From an uncultured Sinobacteraceae bacterium (GTDB taxonomy: Bacteria; Pseudomonadota; Gammaproteobacteria; Nevskiales; Nevskiaceae): 64,000 nt of DNA. This document shows positions 28,682-37,256 of the stretch, piece by piece (position 1 is the first letter of the stretch; every line of letters starts with the position of its first letter). The notes beneath the pieces are model-generated. The model did no database searches. It was given only the letters and a program-made list of their open reading frames with translations, and was not told the DNA's origin. The stretch covers positions 1 to 64,000 of the forward strand of contig CAIJRD010000005.1 in the NCBI GenBank assembly GCA_903822975.1, given 5' to 3'. Position numbers and translations under genes: made by a program.

Positions 28682-29961
28682 TTCTTCTTCTTGGCGAGTG
28701 CTGCGGGTGCTGCGGCGCGACGGGGAAAATGTTCGGCGATCAACGCGGCGAGTTCGCGCGCCAAGCTCAACTTGTCGCTGCTGGCGAAACTTTTTTCGCC
28801 ACCATTCCAATAGACGTTCAGCGCATTGTCATCGCGATCGAACGCGCGCCCGTTGCCGACCCAGTTGGCGGCGATCAGGTCGAGCCGCTTGCGCGCGAGT
28901 TTGGCGGCGGCATGTTGGGCGAGCTGCTCGGTTTCGGCGGCGAAGCCGACGATGAACAAGGCCGGATCGCGTTGGCGCGCTTCCGCAATGATGTCGACCG
29001 TACGGCTCAGTTCGAGCGTCAGCGTGTCGGTCTTCTTCTTGATCTTTTGCGCCGCGCTGTTCGCGGGGCGGTAGTCGGCCACTGCGGCCGCGCCGACCAG
29101 CAGCTGTGCGCCTGTGCAGGCGGCGAGTGTGGCGTCGAGCATCTGCGCGGCGGTCTCAACCTCAACACGCGCGACACCCGACGGCGCGAGCAGATGAGTC
29201 GGGCCCGACACCAGCGTGACCTGCGCACCGAGTTCGCTGAGCGCTTGCGCGACCGCGTAGCCCTGCTTGCCGGATGAGCGATTGCTGACGAAGCGCACCG
29301 GGTCGACTGGTTCGCGCGTCGGTCCGGCGGTGACGACGGCGCGCACGCCGGCGAGTGCACCAGCCCGCTTGGCGGGTGCGGCCACGGTTGCCAGCGACTG
29401 CAGCACGTCGTCGGCGATCGACTGCGGTTCCGACATGCGCCCATCGCCGACTTCGCCGCAGGCCTGGGCGCCGCTGCCGGGGCCGAGCACGGTGACGCCG
29501 CGGCTGCGCAGTGTCGCTACGTTCGCCTGGGTGGCGGCATTCGCCCACATCAGGCGGTTCATCGCAGGTGCGATGAAAATCGGTCGGTCCGTGGCCAGGC
29601 ACAGCGTCGACAGCAGATCGTCGGCGAAACCCTGCGCCAGCTTGGCGATGAAGTTGGCCGAGGCCGGCGCGATCACGATCGCCTGCGGCCAGCGTGCGAG
29701 TTCGATGTGACCCATCGCGGCTTCCGCATGCTCGTCCCACAGCGAGCTGCGCACGCTGCGGCCAGTCAAGGCCTGGAAAGTCTGCGCGGTGATGAAGCGC
29801 TGCGCGCTTTCGGTCATCACCACCTGCACCTGCGCGCCGGCCTTTACCCACAGGCGCGACAGCTCGGCGGCCTTGTACGCAGCGATACCGCCGGTGATGC
29901 CGAGCAGGATGCGCGGTGCTGCAAGCGCGTGGTTGTCGCCGCTGGTAGGGGCAGTGGTCAT
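28678..29961 (-). CDS. coaBC: Bifunctional phosphopantothenoylcysteine decarboxylase/synthase
   Basis: A 427-residue CoA-synthesis enzyme. The N-terminal CoaC flavoprotein half shows '[15 protein letters not shown]', '[20 protein letters not shown]' and 'PAMNRLMW', the C-terminal CoaB half '[27 protein letters not shown]' and '[13 protein letters not shown]'. The conserved catalytic Cys region '[10 protein letters not shown]' is present. The C-terminus is a lysine-rich tail. It is the first gene of the coaBC-dut-argB group and overlaps dut by 4 bp. Confidence 0.97.
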   Translation of the reverse strand: MTTAPTSGDNHALAAPRILLGITGGIAAYKAAELSRLWVKAGAQVQVVMTESAQRFITAQTFQALTGRSVRSSLWDEHAEAAMGHIELARWPQAIVIAPASANFIAKLAQGFADDLLSTLCLATDRPIFIAPAMNRLMWANAATQANVATLRSRGVTVLGPGSGAQACGEVGDGRMSEPQSIADDVLQSLATVAAPAKRAGALAGVRAVVTAGPTREPVDPVRFVSNRSSGKQGYAVAQALSELGAQVTLVSGPTHLLAPSGVARVEVETAAQMLDATLAACTGAQLLVGAAAVADYRPANSAAQKIKKKTDTLTLELSRTVDIIAEARQRDPALFIVGFAAETEQLAQHAAAKLARKRLDLIAANWVGNGRAFDRDDNALNVYWNGGEKSFASSDKLSLARELAALIAEHFPRRAAAPAALAKKKK

Positions 29962-30123
29962 CCGCCAATTCTAGCCTGCGGCCTCGGCCTTGGGCCCAGA
30001 ATCTGGGGTTGCAGCGGGGGTCAGCGCGGCGCGCGGACACATTGGGCGACATTCACAGGCGTGCCGCCGGTTTGGTGCTAGCTTAATTGGGTCGGGTATC
30101 GGCTTACACGGAGACGAAAGAAC

Positions 30124-30711
30124 ATGGTCGGATTGATCGTATTGGTGTTGCTGGTGGTTGCGGTGTTCTATCTGGTCGGCACCTACAACGGGCTGGTGAC
30201 CTCACGCAACGGCTACAAAAACGCGTTCTCGCAGATCGACGTGCAGCTGCAGCGCCGCTACGACCTGATTCCGAATCTGGTCGAAACCGCGAAGGGCTAC
30301 ATGAAGCACGAGCGTGAAACGCTCGAAGCGGTGATCGCCGCGCGCAACAGCGCGGCCAGCGGCCTGAAATCGGCCGCTGCGAATCCGGGCGATGCGCAGG
30401 CGATGCAGCAGCTGGCCGGCGCCGACAATGCGCTGACGCAAAGCCTCGGCCGTCTGTTCGCCTTGTCCGAGGCGTATCCGGATCTGAAGGCCAACCAGAA
30501 CATGATGCAGCTGTCGGAGGAGCTCAGCTCCACCGAAAATCGCGTGGCCTTCGCGCGTCAGGCCTACAACGACGCGGTGATGAGCTACAACAACAAGCGC
30601 GAAGTGTTTCCGTCGAGCCTGGTCGCCAACAGCTTCAACTTCGCAGCTGCTCAGTCGCTCGAAATCGAGAAACCCGAGCAGCGCGCGGCCCCCAAGGTCT
30701 CGTTCACCTAA
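30124..30711 (+). CDS. LemA family protein
   Basis: A 195-residue protein with one N-terminal transmembrane helix ('LIVLVLLVVAVFYLVG', residues 4-20) followed by a helical LemA domain: 'YNGLVTSRNGYKNAFSQIDV', 'RRYDLIPNLVETAKGYMKHE' and 'ENRVAFARQAYNDAVMSYN'. LemA proteins have the N-terminus outside and a cytoplasmic coiled domain; their function is unclear. A GGAGACGAAAG ribosome site precedes the ATG. The M48 protease gene follows by 45 bp, a frequent pairing. Confidence 0.93.
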   Translation: MVGLIVLVLLVVAVFYLVGTYNGLVTSRNGYKNAFSQIDVQLQRRYDLIPNLVETAKGYMKHERETLEAVIAARNSAASGLKSAAANPGDAQAMQQLAGADNALTQSLGRLFALSEAYPDLKANQNMMQLSEELSSTENRVAFARQAYNDAVMSYNNKREVFPSSLVANSFNFAAAQSLEIEKPEQRAAPKVSFT

Positions 30712-30756
30712 GCGTCGCGGCCGGTATCGCGGTCGATCAGGCGACTTAGCCTGGCG

Positions 30757-32793
30757 ATGGATTTCTTCGAGCAGCAGGCGCGCGCACGCGCGCAATCGCG
30801 GCGGATGCTGTGGCTGTTTGCCCTGGCGGTGCTCGCGATCGTCGGCGCGATCGACGGCGTCGTGCTGTTTGCGCTGCGCGCCGGCACCGATCCGCGCAGC
30901 CTGCCGCCACCGGCCCTGCCCATCGTCGCCGCGACTTCGTTGATGGTGCTCGCAGTGATCGGACTTGCGAGCTTCTATCGGATGCTGTCGCTGTCGTCCG
31001 GTGGATCGGCGGTGGCGCGTTCCCTGGGTGCGAATCTGGTTGCGCCCGACACTGCCAATCCGCAGCAACGACGGCTGCGGAATGTGGTGGAAGAAATCGC
31101 GATCGCCTCCGGTGTGCCGGTGCCACAGATCTTCGTGCTGGAACAGGAGTCCGGCATCAACGCCTTCGCCGCCGGACATAGCCCCGCCGACGCGGCGATT
31201 ACGGTGACGCGCGGCGCGCTGGACAAGCTGACGCGCGACGAACTGCAGGGCGTCATCGCGCACGAATTTTCGCATCTGCTCAATGGCGACATGCGGCTCA
31301 ACATCCGCCTGATGGGCCTGCTGTTCGGCATCCTGTTGCTGGCGGTGATCGCGCGCCAGATTCTGTATTTCAGTCCGCGCAGCGATTCGCGTCGCGATGG
31401 CGGCGGCATTGTGCTGATCGCGTTCGCGGTGATGGCGTTCGGTTATATCGGCGTGTTCTTCGGGCGCCTGATCAAGGCCAGCGTATCGCGCAGCCGCGAA
31501 TTTCTGGCCGACGCCTCGGCGGTGCAGTTCACTCGGCAGACCGCCGGGCTTGCCGGCGCGCTTAAAAAGGCCGCCGGTATCGAGGCCGGCACGCGCCTGC
31601 AGAACGTCCACGGCGAAGAAGTCGCACACATGCTGTTCGGCGACGGCATTGGCCTTTCCGGGCTGTATGCAACCCATCCGCCTTTGGTCGAACGCATCCG
31701 GCGGCTCGATCCTCAATTCGATCCGGCGACCTTGCCCGCGCAGGCACAAGACTGGAACGATCCGAACTACCGCGCCGAAGAAGACGCGCGACCGCCGGCC
31801 GCTGCTTCAGCCGATTCGGCACTGCTCGGCTTTGCTGGTAACACCACGGTCGCAGCACCGGGCGCCGCGGATTCGCGTTTTGGCGGATTCGCCGAAGCAA
31901 GACCCGGTTCGACCGCCGGCGTCGATCCCGAATCGGTTGGCATTGCGGCTACTGCAGGGCCACAGGCCGGCGTGCTGGTTCCGGCCGTTGTCAGCGCGCA
32001 GGTCGGTCGTCCTGGCGAGGACGATTACCGAGGTGCGATGGCGCTGCATCGTGCACTTCCAGGCGACTGGCTCGCCGCGGCACGCGACGATCAGTCTGCG
32101 GTGGACGTCGTGCTTGCCCTGCTGCTGGATGCCGATCCGCGCGTCCGCGGCCCGCAATTGCAGCTCGTTGCAACGCAGTACGGCGCGCAGCGGCTGGTCG
32201 CGATCGAGGCCTTGTTTGCCAGCCGCGCCTCGCTGCCGCCAGAGCAGCGACTGCCGCTGGCTGCGCTGACGCTGCCGTCACTGCGGCGCCGAACCCGCAA
32301 TGAATTGACGCGCCTGATGAATTGCCTGTGGGCCTTGGTGATGGCCGATGGTCGCGTCGAAGTTTTCGAGTGGTGCCTCGCGCGGCTGGTGCGTGATCAG
32401 ATCGCCGCAGTGCTGGCACCGGTGTTCGCGGCGGCAGCCGGTCAGCGCGAACTTCGCGACGCGCGCGACGCGGTGCTGAGCCTGCTGGCCGTGCTCGCAG
32501 CACACGGCAATCCCGATCCTTCGGCGGCACAAGCGGCGTTCGATGCCGGCGCGGCAGCGATTTACCCGGCCGGTCCACGGCCGCCTTTCGTGCCACCGCA
32601 GCCGTGGACCAGCGTGATGGACCAGGCGCTGGATCAGCTCGATCAGTTGGTTCCAACGGCCAAGCGCGCGCTGATTGAAGCGCTGGTGATCCTGCTGTCG
32701 GCCGACGGGCGTGTCACGGTGATCGAAGCCGAACTTCTGCGCGTGGTTTGTGGCGCATTGCACTGTCCGTTGCCGCCGTTGCTGCAAAGCTAG
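30757..32793 (+). CDS. M48 zinc metalloprotease with C-terminal TerB-like region
   Basis: A 678-residue membrane peptidase. Two N-terminal helices (about 18-40 and 55-75) precede the catalytic domain with the zinc motif HEFSH at residues 169-173 and the third ligand Glu248 in '[13 protein letters not shown]'; two more helices lie at about 185-200 and 212-232. The HtpX/Oma1-like core ends near residue 340. Beyond a Pro/Ala-rich linker, residues about 430-678 are helical with '[15 protein letters not shown]' and '[19 protein letters not shown]', resembling TerB-type modules. It pairs with lemA upstream. Probably membrane protein quality control; the role of the tail is unknown. Confidence 0.9.
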   Translation: MDFFEQQARARAQSRRMLWLFALAVLAIVGAIDGVVLFALRAGTDPRSLPPPALPIVAATSLMVLAVIGLASFYRMLSLSSGGSAVARSLGANLVAPDTANPQQRRLRNVVEEIAIASGVPVPQIFVLEQESGINAFAAGHSPADAAITVTRGALDKLTRDELQGVIAHEFSHLLNGDMRLNIRLMGLLFGILLLAVIARQILYFSPRSDSRRDGGGIVLIAFAVMAFGYIGVFFGRLIKASVSRSREFLADASAVQFTRQTAGLAGALKKAAGIEAGTRLQNVHGEEVAHMLFGDGIGLSGLYATHPPLVERIRRLDPQFDPATLPAQAQDWNDPNYRAEEDARPPAAASADSALLGFAGNTTVAAPGAADSRFGGFAEARPGSTAGVDPESVGIAATAGPQAGVLVPAVVSAQVGRPGEDDYRGAMALHRALPGDWLAAARDDQSAVDVVLALLLDADPRVRGPQLQLVATQYGAQRLVAIEALFASRASLPPEQRLPLAALTLPSLRRRTRNELTRLMNCLWALVMADGRVEVFEWCLARLVRDQIAAVLAPVFAAAAGQRELRDARDAVLSLLAVLAAHGNPDPSAAQAAFDAGAAAIYPAGPRPPFVPPQPWTSVMDQALDQLDQLVPTAKRALIEALVILLSADGRVTVIEAELLRVVCGALHCPLPPLLQS

Positions 32794-32819
32794 CGCTTTA
32801 TCCCACCCGGGTAGAGCTG

Positions 32820-33494
32820 ATGGCGATCACCGATTGGCCCGAAGGCGAGCGACCGCGCGAGAAACTGCTGGCGCGCGGACCCGAAGCTTTGTCCGATGCC
32901 GAGCTGCTGGCGATCTTTTTGCGCACCGGCATCGCTGGTAAAACAGCCGTGGATCTGGCCCGCGATTTACTGGTCCGCTTCGGCGGCCTGCGGGCGCTGC
33001 TGCGTGCGCAGCAGGCCGCGTTCTGTGAAGCCAAAGGTCTCGGACAGGCCAAATTCGCCCAGTTGCAAGCCGTACTGGAGATGGCGCGGCGCAATTTTGC
33101 GCAGGAATTGCCGCAGCGCGACGTGCTGAGCGACCCCACCGCGACGCGACGCTATCTGAGTGCGCGTCTGCGCGATCTCGATCATGAGGCGTTCGCCGCA
33201 ATATTCCTCGACAACCAGCACCGCGTGATCGCCTTCGAAGTCCTGGCGCGCGGCACGCTCGACGCCGCCAGCGTCTATCCGCGCGAAGTGGTCAAGCGCG
33301 CGCTGGCGATCGGCGCGGCCGCATTGATCTTCGCGCACAACCACCCGAGCGGCTGCGCCGAACCTTCGGCTGCCGATCGAGCGCTGACCGAGCGGCTCAA
33401 GCAGGCGCTCGCCCTGGTCGACATCCGCGTGCTCGATCACCTGGTGATTGGCGAAGGCGCACCGGCGAGCTTTGCCGAGCGCGGCTGGCTCTGA
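32820..33494 (+). CDS. radC: RadC-like JAB-domain protein
   Basis: A 224-residue protein starting at the ATG at 32820, 26 bp past the protease stop; the frame opens within that gene. Residues 5-95 form the UPF0758 N-terminal HhH region ('[16 protein letters not shown]'), and the C-terminal MPN/JAMM core has '[23 protein letters not shown]' split as H-x-H...D zinc ligands. The name RadC is historical; DNA-repair function is doubtful and biochemical activity is not established. It precedes rpmB in many gammaproteobacteria, as here. Confidence 0.93.
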   Translation: MAITDWPEGERPREKLLARGPEALSDAELLAIFLRTGIAGKTAVDLARDLLVRFGGLRALLRAQQAAFCEAKGLGQAKFAQLQAVLEMARRNFAQELPQRDVLSDPTATRRYLSARLRDLDHEAFAAIFLDNQHRVIAFEVLARGTLDAASVYPREVVKRALAIGAAALIFAHNHPSGCAEPSAADRALTERLKQALALVDIRVLDHLVIGEGAPASFAERGWL

Positions 33495-33675
33495 ACGAGG
33501 TCTTCGGCGAAGCTTGCGAGCTGCAGCGATTTCGATCGCTGAGATCTCGTCGGGTCGCAACGAACAAAGTGCTTGATGTCGCACCTCGACGGCGGCGGAC
33601 GCACTCGCCAACGTGACTGGCGCTCGACTGCACAGTGCGAACTGCGCTCGGCGCCGCGCTTGGCAGTCAGGGCGG

Positions 33676-33704
33676 TTGCCTTCCGCGACGCTGGCCGCTA
33701 AACT
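33676..33704 (+). promoter_or_regulatory. Candidate sigma-70 promoter of rpmBG
   Basis: TTGCCT at 33676-33681 and TAAACT at 33699-33704 are separated by exactly 17 bp. Transcription would begin near 33711, about 50 bases before rpmB. The remaining gap after radC also holds a seven-pair hairpin with a TTCG loop (33524-33541) without a T tract. Confidence 0.5.
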
Positions 33705-33760
33705 TCGCGCCCTCTCGCGGTTCACTCCGCGTACAACTGCCGTGTTCAATAGGTTTCACC

Positions 33761-33997
33761 ATGTCCAGAGTCTGCCAAGTAACCGGCAAAAAGCCGATCG
33801 TGGGTAATACGGTTTCGCACGCGAACAACAAGCGTCGTCGCCGTTTCTTGCCGAACCTGCATACCCATCGCTTCTGGCTGGAGACCGAGCAGCGCTTCAT
33901 CAGCCTGCGCGTGTCCGCCAACGGCATGCGTGTGATCGACAAGAAGGGCCTCGAAACGGTCCTCGCCGAAATCCGCGCCCGCGGCGAAAAGGTCTAA
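33761..33997 (+). CDS. rpmB: 50S ribosomal protein L28
   Basis: A 78-residue basic protein, '[20 protein letters not shown]' at its N-terminus, the exact start expected for proteobacterial L28, followed by '[18 protein letters not shown]'. It lacks paired zinc-binding cysteines (a single Cys5). The frame extends upstream to 33635 but the family start is unambiguous. rpmG follows after 9 bases. Confidence 0.98.
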   Translation: MSRVCQVTGKKPIVGNTVSHANNKRRRRFLPNLHTHRFWLETEQRFISLRVSANGMRVIDKKGLETVLAEIRARGEKV

Positions 33998-34006
33998 GGA
34001 GCAGCC

Positions 34007-34174
34007 ATGGCCAAGAAAGAACGCGACAAAATCAAGCTGGTGTCGACCGCCGACACGGGCTATTTCTACACGACGACCAAGAACAAAAAGAACACGCCCG
34101 ACAAACTGGAATTCAAGAAGTACGATCCGGTTGCACGCAAGCACGTGTTGTTCAAGGAAGCAAAGATCAAGTAG
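34007..34174 (+). CDS. rpmG: 50S ribosomal protein L33
   Basis: A 55-residue basic protein from the ATG at 34007 to the TAG at 34172-34174. It begins '[20 protein letters not shown]' and continues '[20 protein letters not shown]', the standard L33 sequence. The zinc-binding Cys pairs of the C+ form are absent, so this is the zinc-independent type. An AAGGAG ribosome site overlaps the end of rpmB, and a strong terminator follows 20 bp past its stop. Confidence 0.97.
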   Translation: MAKKERDKIKLVSTADTGYFYTTTKNKKNTPDKLEFKKYDPVARKHVLFKEAKIK

Positions 34175-34194
34175 GCCGCAAGGCCGCGCCAAGG

Positions 34195-34221
34195 ATGCCG
34201 CCGCTTTCGGCGGCATTTTTG
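34195..34221 (+). terminator. Rho-independent terminator of rpmBG
   Basis: ATGCCGCCG-CTTT-CGGCGGCAT is a nine-pair stem with a tetraloop followed by TTTTTGTTT. It ends the L28-L33 transcript. Confidence 0.9.
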
Positions 34222-34399
34222 TTTGTGCGGCGTGCTGCGCGCGTTCGCGCCGACGTCATCCAGATGATTTATTTTAGGTGTCGGTGGAGCAACCGCGGCG
34301 CGCAGCGTCGGTCGCTCCGAGCGGTTCATGTTGTCGGCCACGCAATCCAACCACTTCTTCCAGCCGTTTCTTCCAGGCACTAAACCCGGATCGGGTCCG

Positions 34400-35029
34400 A
34401 TGGAGCCAGCGATCAATTCTTCTGCCGTTCAAACCGCGCGTGCCGACGAACTGGTTGCCGCCGGCCGCCGTTTCGACGCGCGCGGCTGGGTGCCGGCAAC
34501 CGGTGGAAATTTTTCGGCACGCCTGGGCGCGGACCGCATGCTGATTACCGTTTCCGGTGTGCATAAAGGCGAGCTCGGCCGTGAGCATTTTCTGGTCGCC
34601 GACCTGAACGGCCAGCCCTTGGAGCCGGGTCGTAAATCGTCCTACGAGACCGGATTGCACGCGCAGCTCTACCGGTTTGATCCGTCCATCGGCGCCGTGC
34701 TGCATGTGCACTCGGTTGCGAATACCGTGTTGTCGCGCGGGGTGTCCTGCGTAAAGTTACAAGGCTACGAGCTGTTGAAGATTCTGCCGGGGATTTCCGA
34801 GCCGGCAGACGTTGTCGAAGTGCCGGTGTTCGGCAACGATCAGGACATCGCCCGCTTGAGTCGCGAGGTGGATGCCCACATGCATCAGCGGGTGCCGCCG
34901 GCGGCATACTTGATTGCCGGCCACGGGCTGTACGCCTGGGGTGCCGACGTCGCACAGGCGCGTCACCGCGTCGAGGCACTGGAATTTATGTTTGAGTGCG
35001 AGTTGTGGAATCAGAGGAGACCAGCATGA
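34400..35029 (+). CDS. mtnB: Methylthioribulose-1-phosphate dehydratase
   Basis: A 209-residue class II aldolase-fold zinc enzyme of methionine salvage, dehydrating methylthioribulose-1-phosphate. 'ELVAAGRRFDARGWVPATGGNFS' is the family opening, 'HVHSVANTVLSR' and 'YLIAGHGLYAWG' carry zinc ligands. The ATG at 34400 is preferred over the frame start at 34328 on family length. Its TGA overlaps the mtnD ATG (ATGA), so translation is coupled. No mtnA or mtnK is in the window. Confidence 0.95.
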   Translation: MEPAINSSAVQTARADELVAAGRRFDARGWVPATGGNFSARLGADRMLITVSGVHKGELGREHFLVADLNGQPLEPGRKSSYETGLHAQLYRFDPSIGAVLHVHSVANTVLSRGVSCVKLQGYELLKILPGISEPADVVEVPVFGNDQDIARLSREVDAHMHQRVPPAAYLIAGHGLYAWGADVAQARHRVEALEFMFECELWNQRRPA

Positions 35030-35586
35030 GCGAACTTCGCGTCTATCAGGAGTCGGGCAATCTGCTCGCGGCGCATAGCGATTTCGAATCCATCCGCCGC
35101 GAGTTGGCGGACGTGGGTGTGGACTTTCAGCGCTGGGAGGCCAGTTGCGTACTCGATGCGCAGGCCACCCAGGACGAGGTGATCGAAGCCTACCGTGGCT
35201 CGGTCAACCAGTTGATGAATGAATACGGCTTCAAGTCGGTCGATGTCATCAGCATGTATCCGGAACATCCGCAGCAGCAGACGCTGCGCGCCAAGTTTCT
35301 CAGCGAGCATGTACACGACGAGTTCGAAGTGCGCTTCTTCGTCGAAGGCGAAGGCCTGTTCTACATTCATGCGCAGGGCAAGGTTTACGGCGCCCTGTGC
35401 ACGCGCGGTGACCTGATCTCGGTGCCGGCCGGTTACACCCACTGGTTCGATATGGGGCCGTCGCCGCGCTTCAAGGCGATCCGCCTGTTCATCACGCCGG
35501 ATGGCTGGGTCGCCAAGTTCACCGGCGACCCCATCGCCGAGCGGTTCCCGCGCCTGGAAGCACCGCACTACCTGCAAGCCGCCTGA
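35026..35586 (+). CDS. mtnD: Acireductone dioxygenase
   Basis: A 186-residue cupin oxidising acireductone to the keto-acid precursor of methionine (Fe form) or off-pathway products (Ni form). The metal motif H-x-H-x-x-x-x-x-E is seen in 'EHVHDEFEVRFFVEGEG', with the third His in 'VPAGYTHWFDMG'. The AGAGGAGA ribosome site lies in the end of mtnB. It is followed by a strong terminator, and mtnC lies 3.3 kb further on after an inserted minus-strand operon. Confidence 0.96.
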   Translation: MSELRVYQESGNLLAAHSDFESIRRELADVGVDFQRWEASCVLDAQATQDEVIEAYRGSVNQLMNEYGFKSVDVISMYPEHPQQQTLRAKFLSEHVHDEFEVRFFVEGEGLFYIHAQGKVYGALCTRGDLISVPAGYTHWFDMGPSPRFKAIRLFITPDGWVAKFTGDPIAERFPRLEAPHYLQAA

Positions 35587-35611
35587 GTTCAGCAAGCGCC
35601 CGGCAGCATCG

Positions 35612-35643
35612 ACGGCCGCCCTCGAAGGCGGCCGTTTTCGTTT
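35612..35643 (+). terminator. Rho-independent terminator of mtnBD
   Basis: ACGGCCGCC-CTCGAA-GGCGGCCGT gives a nine-pair stem, followed by TTTTCGTTT. It lies 25 bp past the mtnD stop. Confidence 0.9.
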
Positions 35644-35661
35644 GATCTAGCTCGATAAGCT

Positions 35662-35760
35662 TGACGCGGCTGACGCGGCTGACGCGGCTGACGCGGCTGA
35701 CGCGGCTGATGCGGCTGATGCGGCTGAAGCGCGTGACGCGCGTGACGCGCGTGACGCGCG
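35662..35760. repeat. 9-bp tandem repeat, eleven units
   Basis: Eleven consecutive 9-bp units: five TGACGCGGC, two TGATGCGGC, one TGAAGCGCG and three TGACGCGCG. The array fills the space between the mtnD terminator and the convergent gtrA stop. The unit is a multiple of three, but in the sense frames it only extends noncoding ORFs. No recognised protein is encoded. Confidence 0.9.
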
Positions 35761-35796
35761 CACGGCGGTTGGCGCTCGACTCGAAACGCGCGGGTG

Positions 35797-36201
35797 CTAG
35801 CCGCGCGGCCCTGCGAACGCCCAGTATTTGCTGAACACGAATACCAGCACCGGCGTGACCAGAAAGATGCCGTACAGCACCGCCAGCGGAGGCTTGTGCA
35901 GGTGCTCGACCACCAGCCAGGTGATGAACTGATTGCTGGCGAAGCCGAGCAGCGCGGTCGCCAGAAATTTCGGCAGGGCGCGCTCGGGTTCCTGCTCGGC
36001 GAAGGTCCAGTAGCGATGGCCCAGGAACGAGATCACGAAGGCCACCACGAACGCCGCCGGATTCGCGGTGAGTGGTGGAATCGCCGTGCGACTGACCGCG
36101 TAGCCGTAGATCGCGGCGTGGGTCGCTGTGGCCAGCAGACCGATGATGCCGAAACGCAGCAACTGCGGAAGCAGCTGCTTCAGGCGCTGCAATGGACTCA
36201 T
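35797..36201 (-). CDS. GtrA family membrane protein
   Basis: A 134-residue protein with four transmembrane helices ('LRFGIIGLLATATHAAIYG', 'PAAFVVAFVISFLGHRYWTF', and two C-terminal). The 'FLGHRYWTFA' and 'FSKYWAFAG' motifs are diagnostic of GtrA, which is thought to flip polyprenyl-linked sugars made by GtrB. It overlaps the preceding glycosyltransferase by 4 bp, so the three-gene set is translationally coupled. Confidence 0.92.
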   Translation of the reverse strand: MSPLQRLKQLLPQLLRFGIIGLLATATHAAIYGYAVSRTAIPPLTANPAAFVVAFVISFLGHRYWTFAEQEPERALPKFLATALLGFASNQFITWLVVEHLHKPPLAVLYGIFLVTPVLVFVFSKYWAFAGPRG

Positions 36202-37256
36202 TCCGCTGCCGGCTCGACCGACGTCGGCGCGTGCGCCGCGGCTTCATGCGTGCGGCGCACGACGAACAGCGGCCGTTGCTTGGATTCCAGGAAGATCCGT
36301 CCGACATAAGCCCCCAGCACACCGATGCTGAACAGGTTGATGCCGCCCAGAAAGATCACCGCGACGATGATCGATGCATAGCCCGGCACGTCCGAGCCGA
36401 ACACGATCGTGCGCAGGATGATGAAGCTGCCGTAGATGAAGGCGAGGCCGGAGATCACCGTGCCGACATACATCCACAGTCGTAACGGAAACAGGCTGAA
36501 CGAGGTGATGCCGTCGGTCGCCAGATGCAGCAGGCGGCGCAGGTTGAATGCGCTCTTGCCGGCGGTGCGTGCCGGACGATGGTGCTTGATCAGGTAGTGG
36601 CGGAAGCCGATCCAGGCGAACAGTCCCTTGTTGAAGCGCGTGCGTTCCGGCAACGACAAGAAGGCGTCGATGACGATGCGGTCGAGCAGCCGGAAGTCGC
36701 CCGCATGCGGCACGAAGCGCATTTCCGAAACCGCGTTCAAAAGCCGGTAGAAGCCGCGCGACAGCTGCCGCCGCAGGTATGGATCGGTGGTGCGCTCGGC
36801 ATGCACCGCGACCACGGTTTCGTAACCTTCGTGCCAGCGCGCGAGCATCTCGACAATCAACTCGGGCGGGTCCTGCAGATCGGCATCGAGCGTGATCGCA
36901 CAATCGCCGAGGCAATGCTGCAGGCCCGCGGTGAGTGCCGCCTCTTTGCCGAAGTTGCGCGACAAATCGACCACGCGCAATTGCGGAATCTGCGGCTGTA
37001 GCGCCAGCAGGCGCGCCAGCGTGTCGTCGGTGCTGCCATCGTTGACGACGACGATTTCGAAACTCGGCGCCGCATTGCGGATGATCGGCAGCAAGGTCTC
37101 GAACAGGTGATCGAGACCGTCGCGCTCGTTGTGCATCGGAATCACCAGACTCACCTGCGGCGGTTGCGCCGGCAGCGCGGTCGGCGCCCGCGTCCGCGTC
37201 GAGATCTGCGTCAGTGTGTCGCCCGTCTGCTTGTCGAGCTTGAGGTCGGTGATCAT
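36198..37256 (-). CDS. GtrB/DPM1-like polyprenyl-phosphate glycosyltransferase
   Basis: A 352-residue GT2 enzyme. 'VSLVIPMHNERDGLDHLFETL' starts the GT-A fold, 'VVVNDGSTDDT' and 'DADLQDPPELI' are the nucleotide and DxD metal motifs, and 'ERTRFNKGLFAWIGF' is the GtrB signature. Two C-terminal helices (about 265-290 and 300-325) anchor it in the membrane. It probably loads a hexose onto polyprenyl phosphate for transfer by the neighbouring GT-C enzyme. It overlaps both neighbours by 4 bp. Confidence 0.93.
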   Translation of the reverse strand: MITDLKLDKQTGDTLTQISTRTRAPTALPAQPPQVSLVIPMHNERDGLDHLFETLLPIIRNAAPSFEIVVVNDGSTDDTLARLLALQPQIPQLRVVDLSRNFGKEAALTAGLQHCLGDCAITLDADLQDPPELIVEMLARWHEGYETVVAVHAERTTDPYLRRQLSRGFYRLLNAVSEMRFVPHAGDFRLLDRIVIDAFLSLPERTRFNKGLFAWIGFRHYLIKHHRPARTAGKSAFNLRRLLHLATDGITSFSLFPLRLWMYVGTVISGLAFIYGSFIILRTIVFGSDVPGYASIIVAVIFLGGINLFSIGVLGAYVGRIFLESKQRPLFVVRRTHEAAAHAPTSVEPAAE

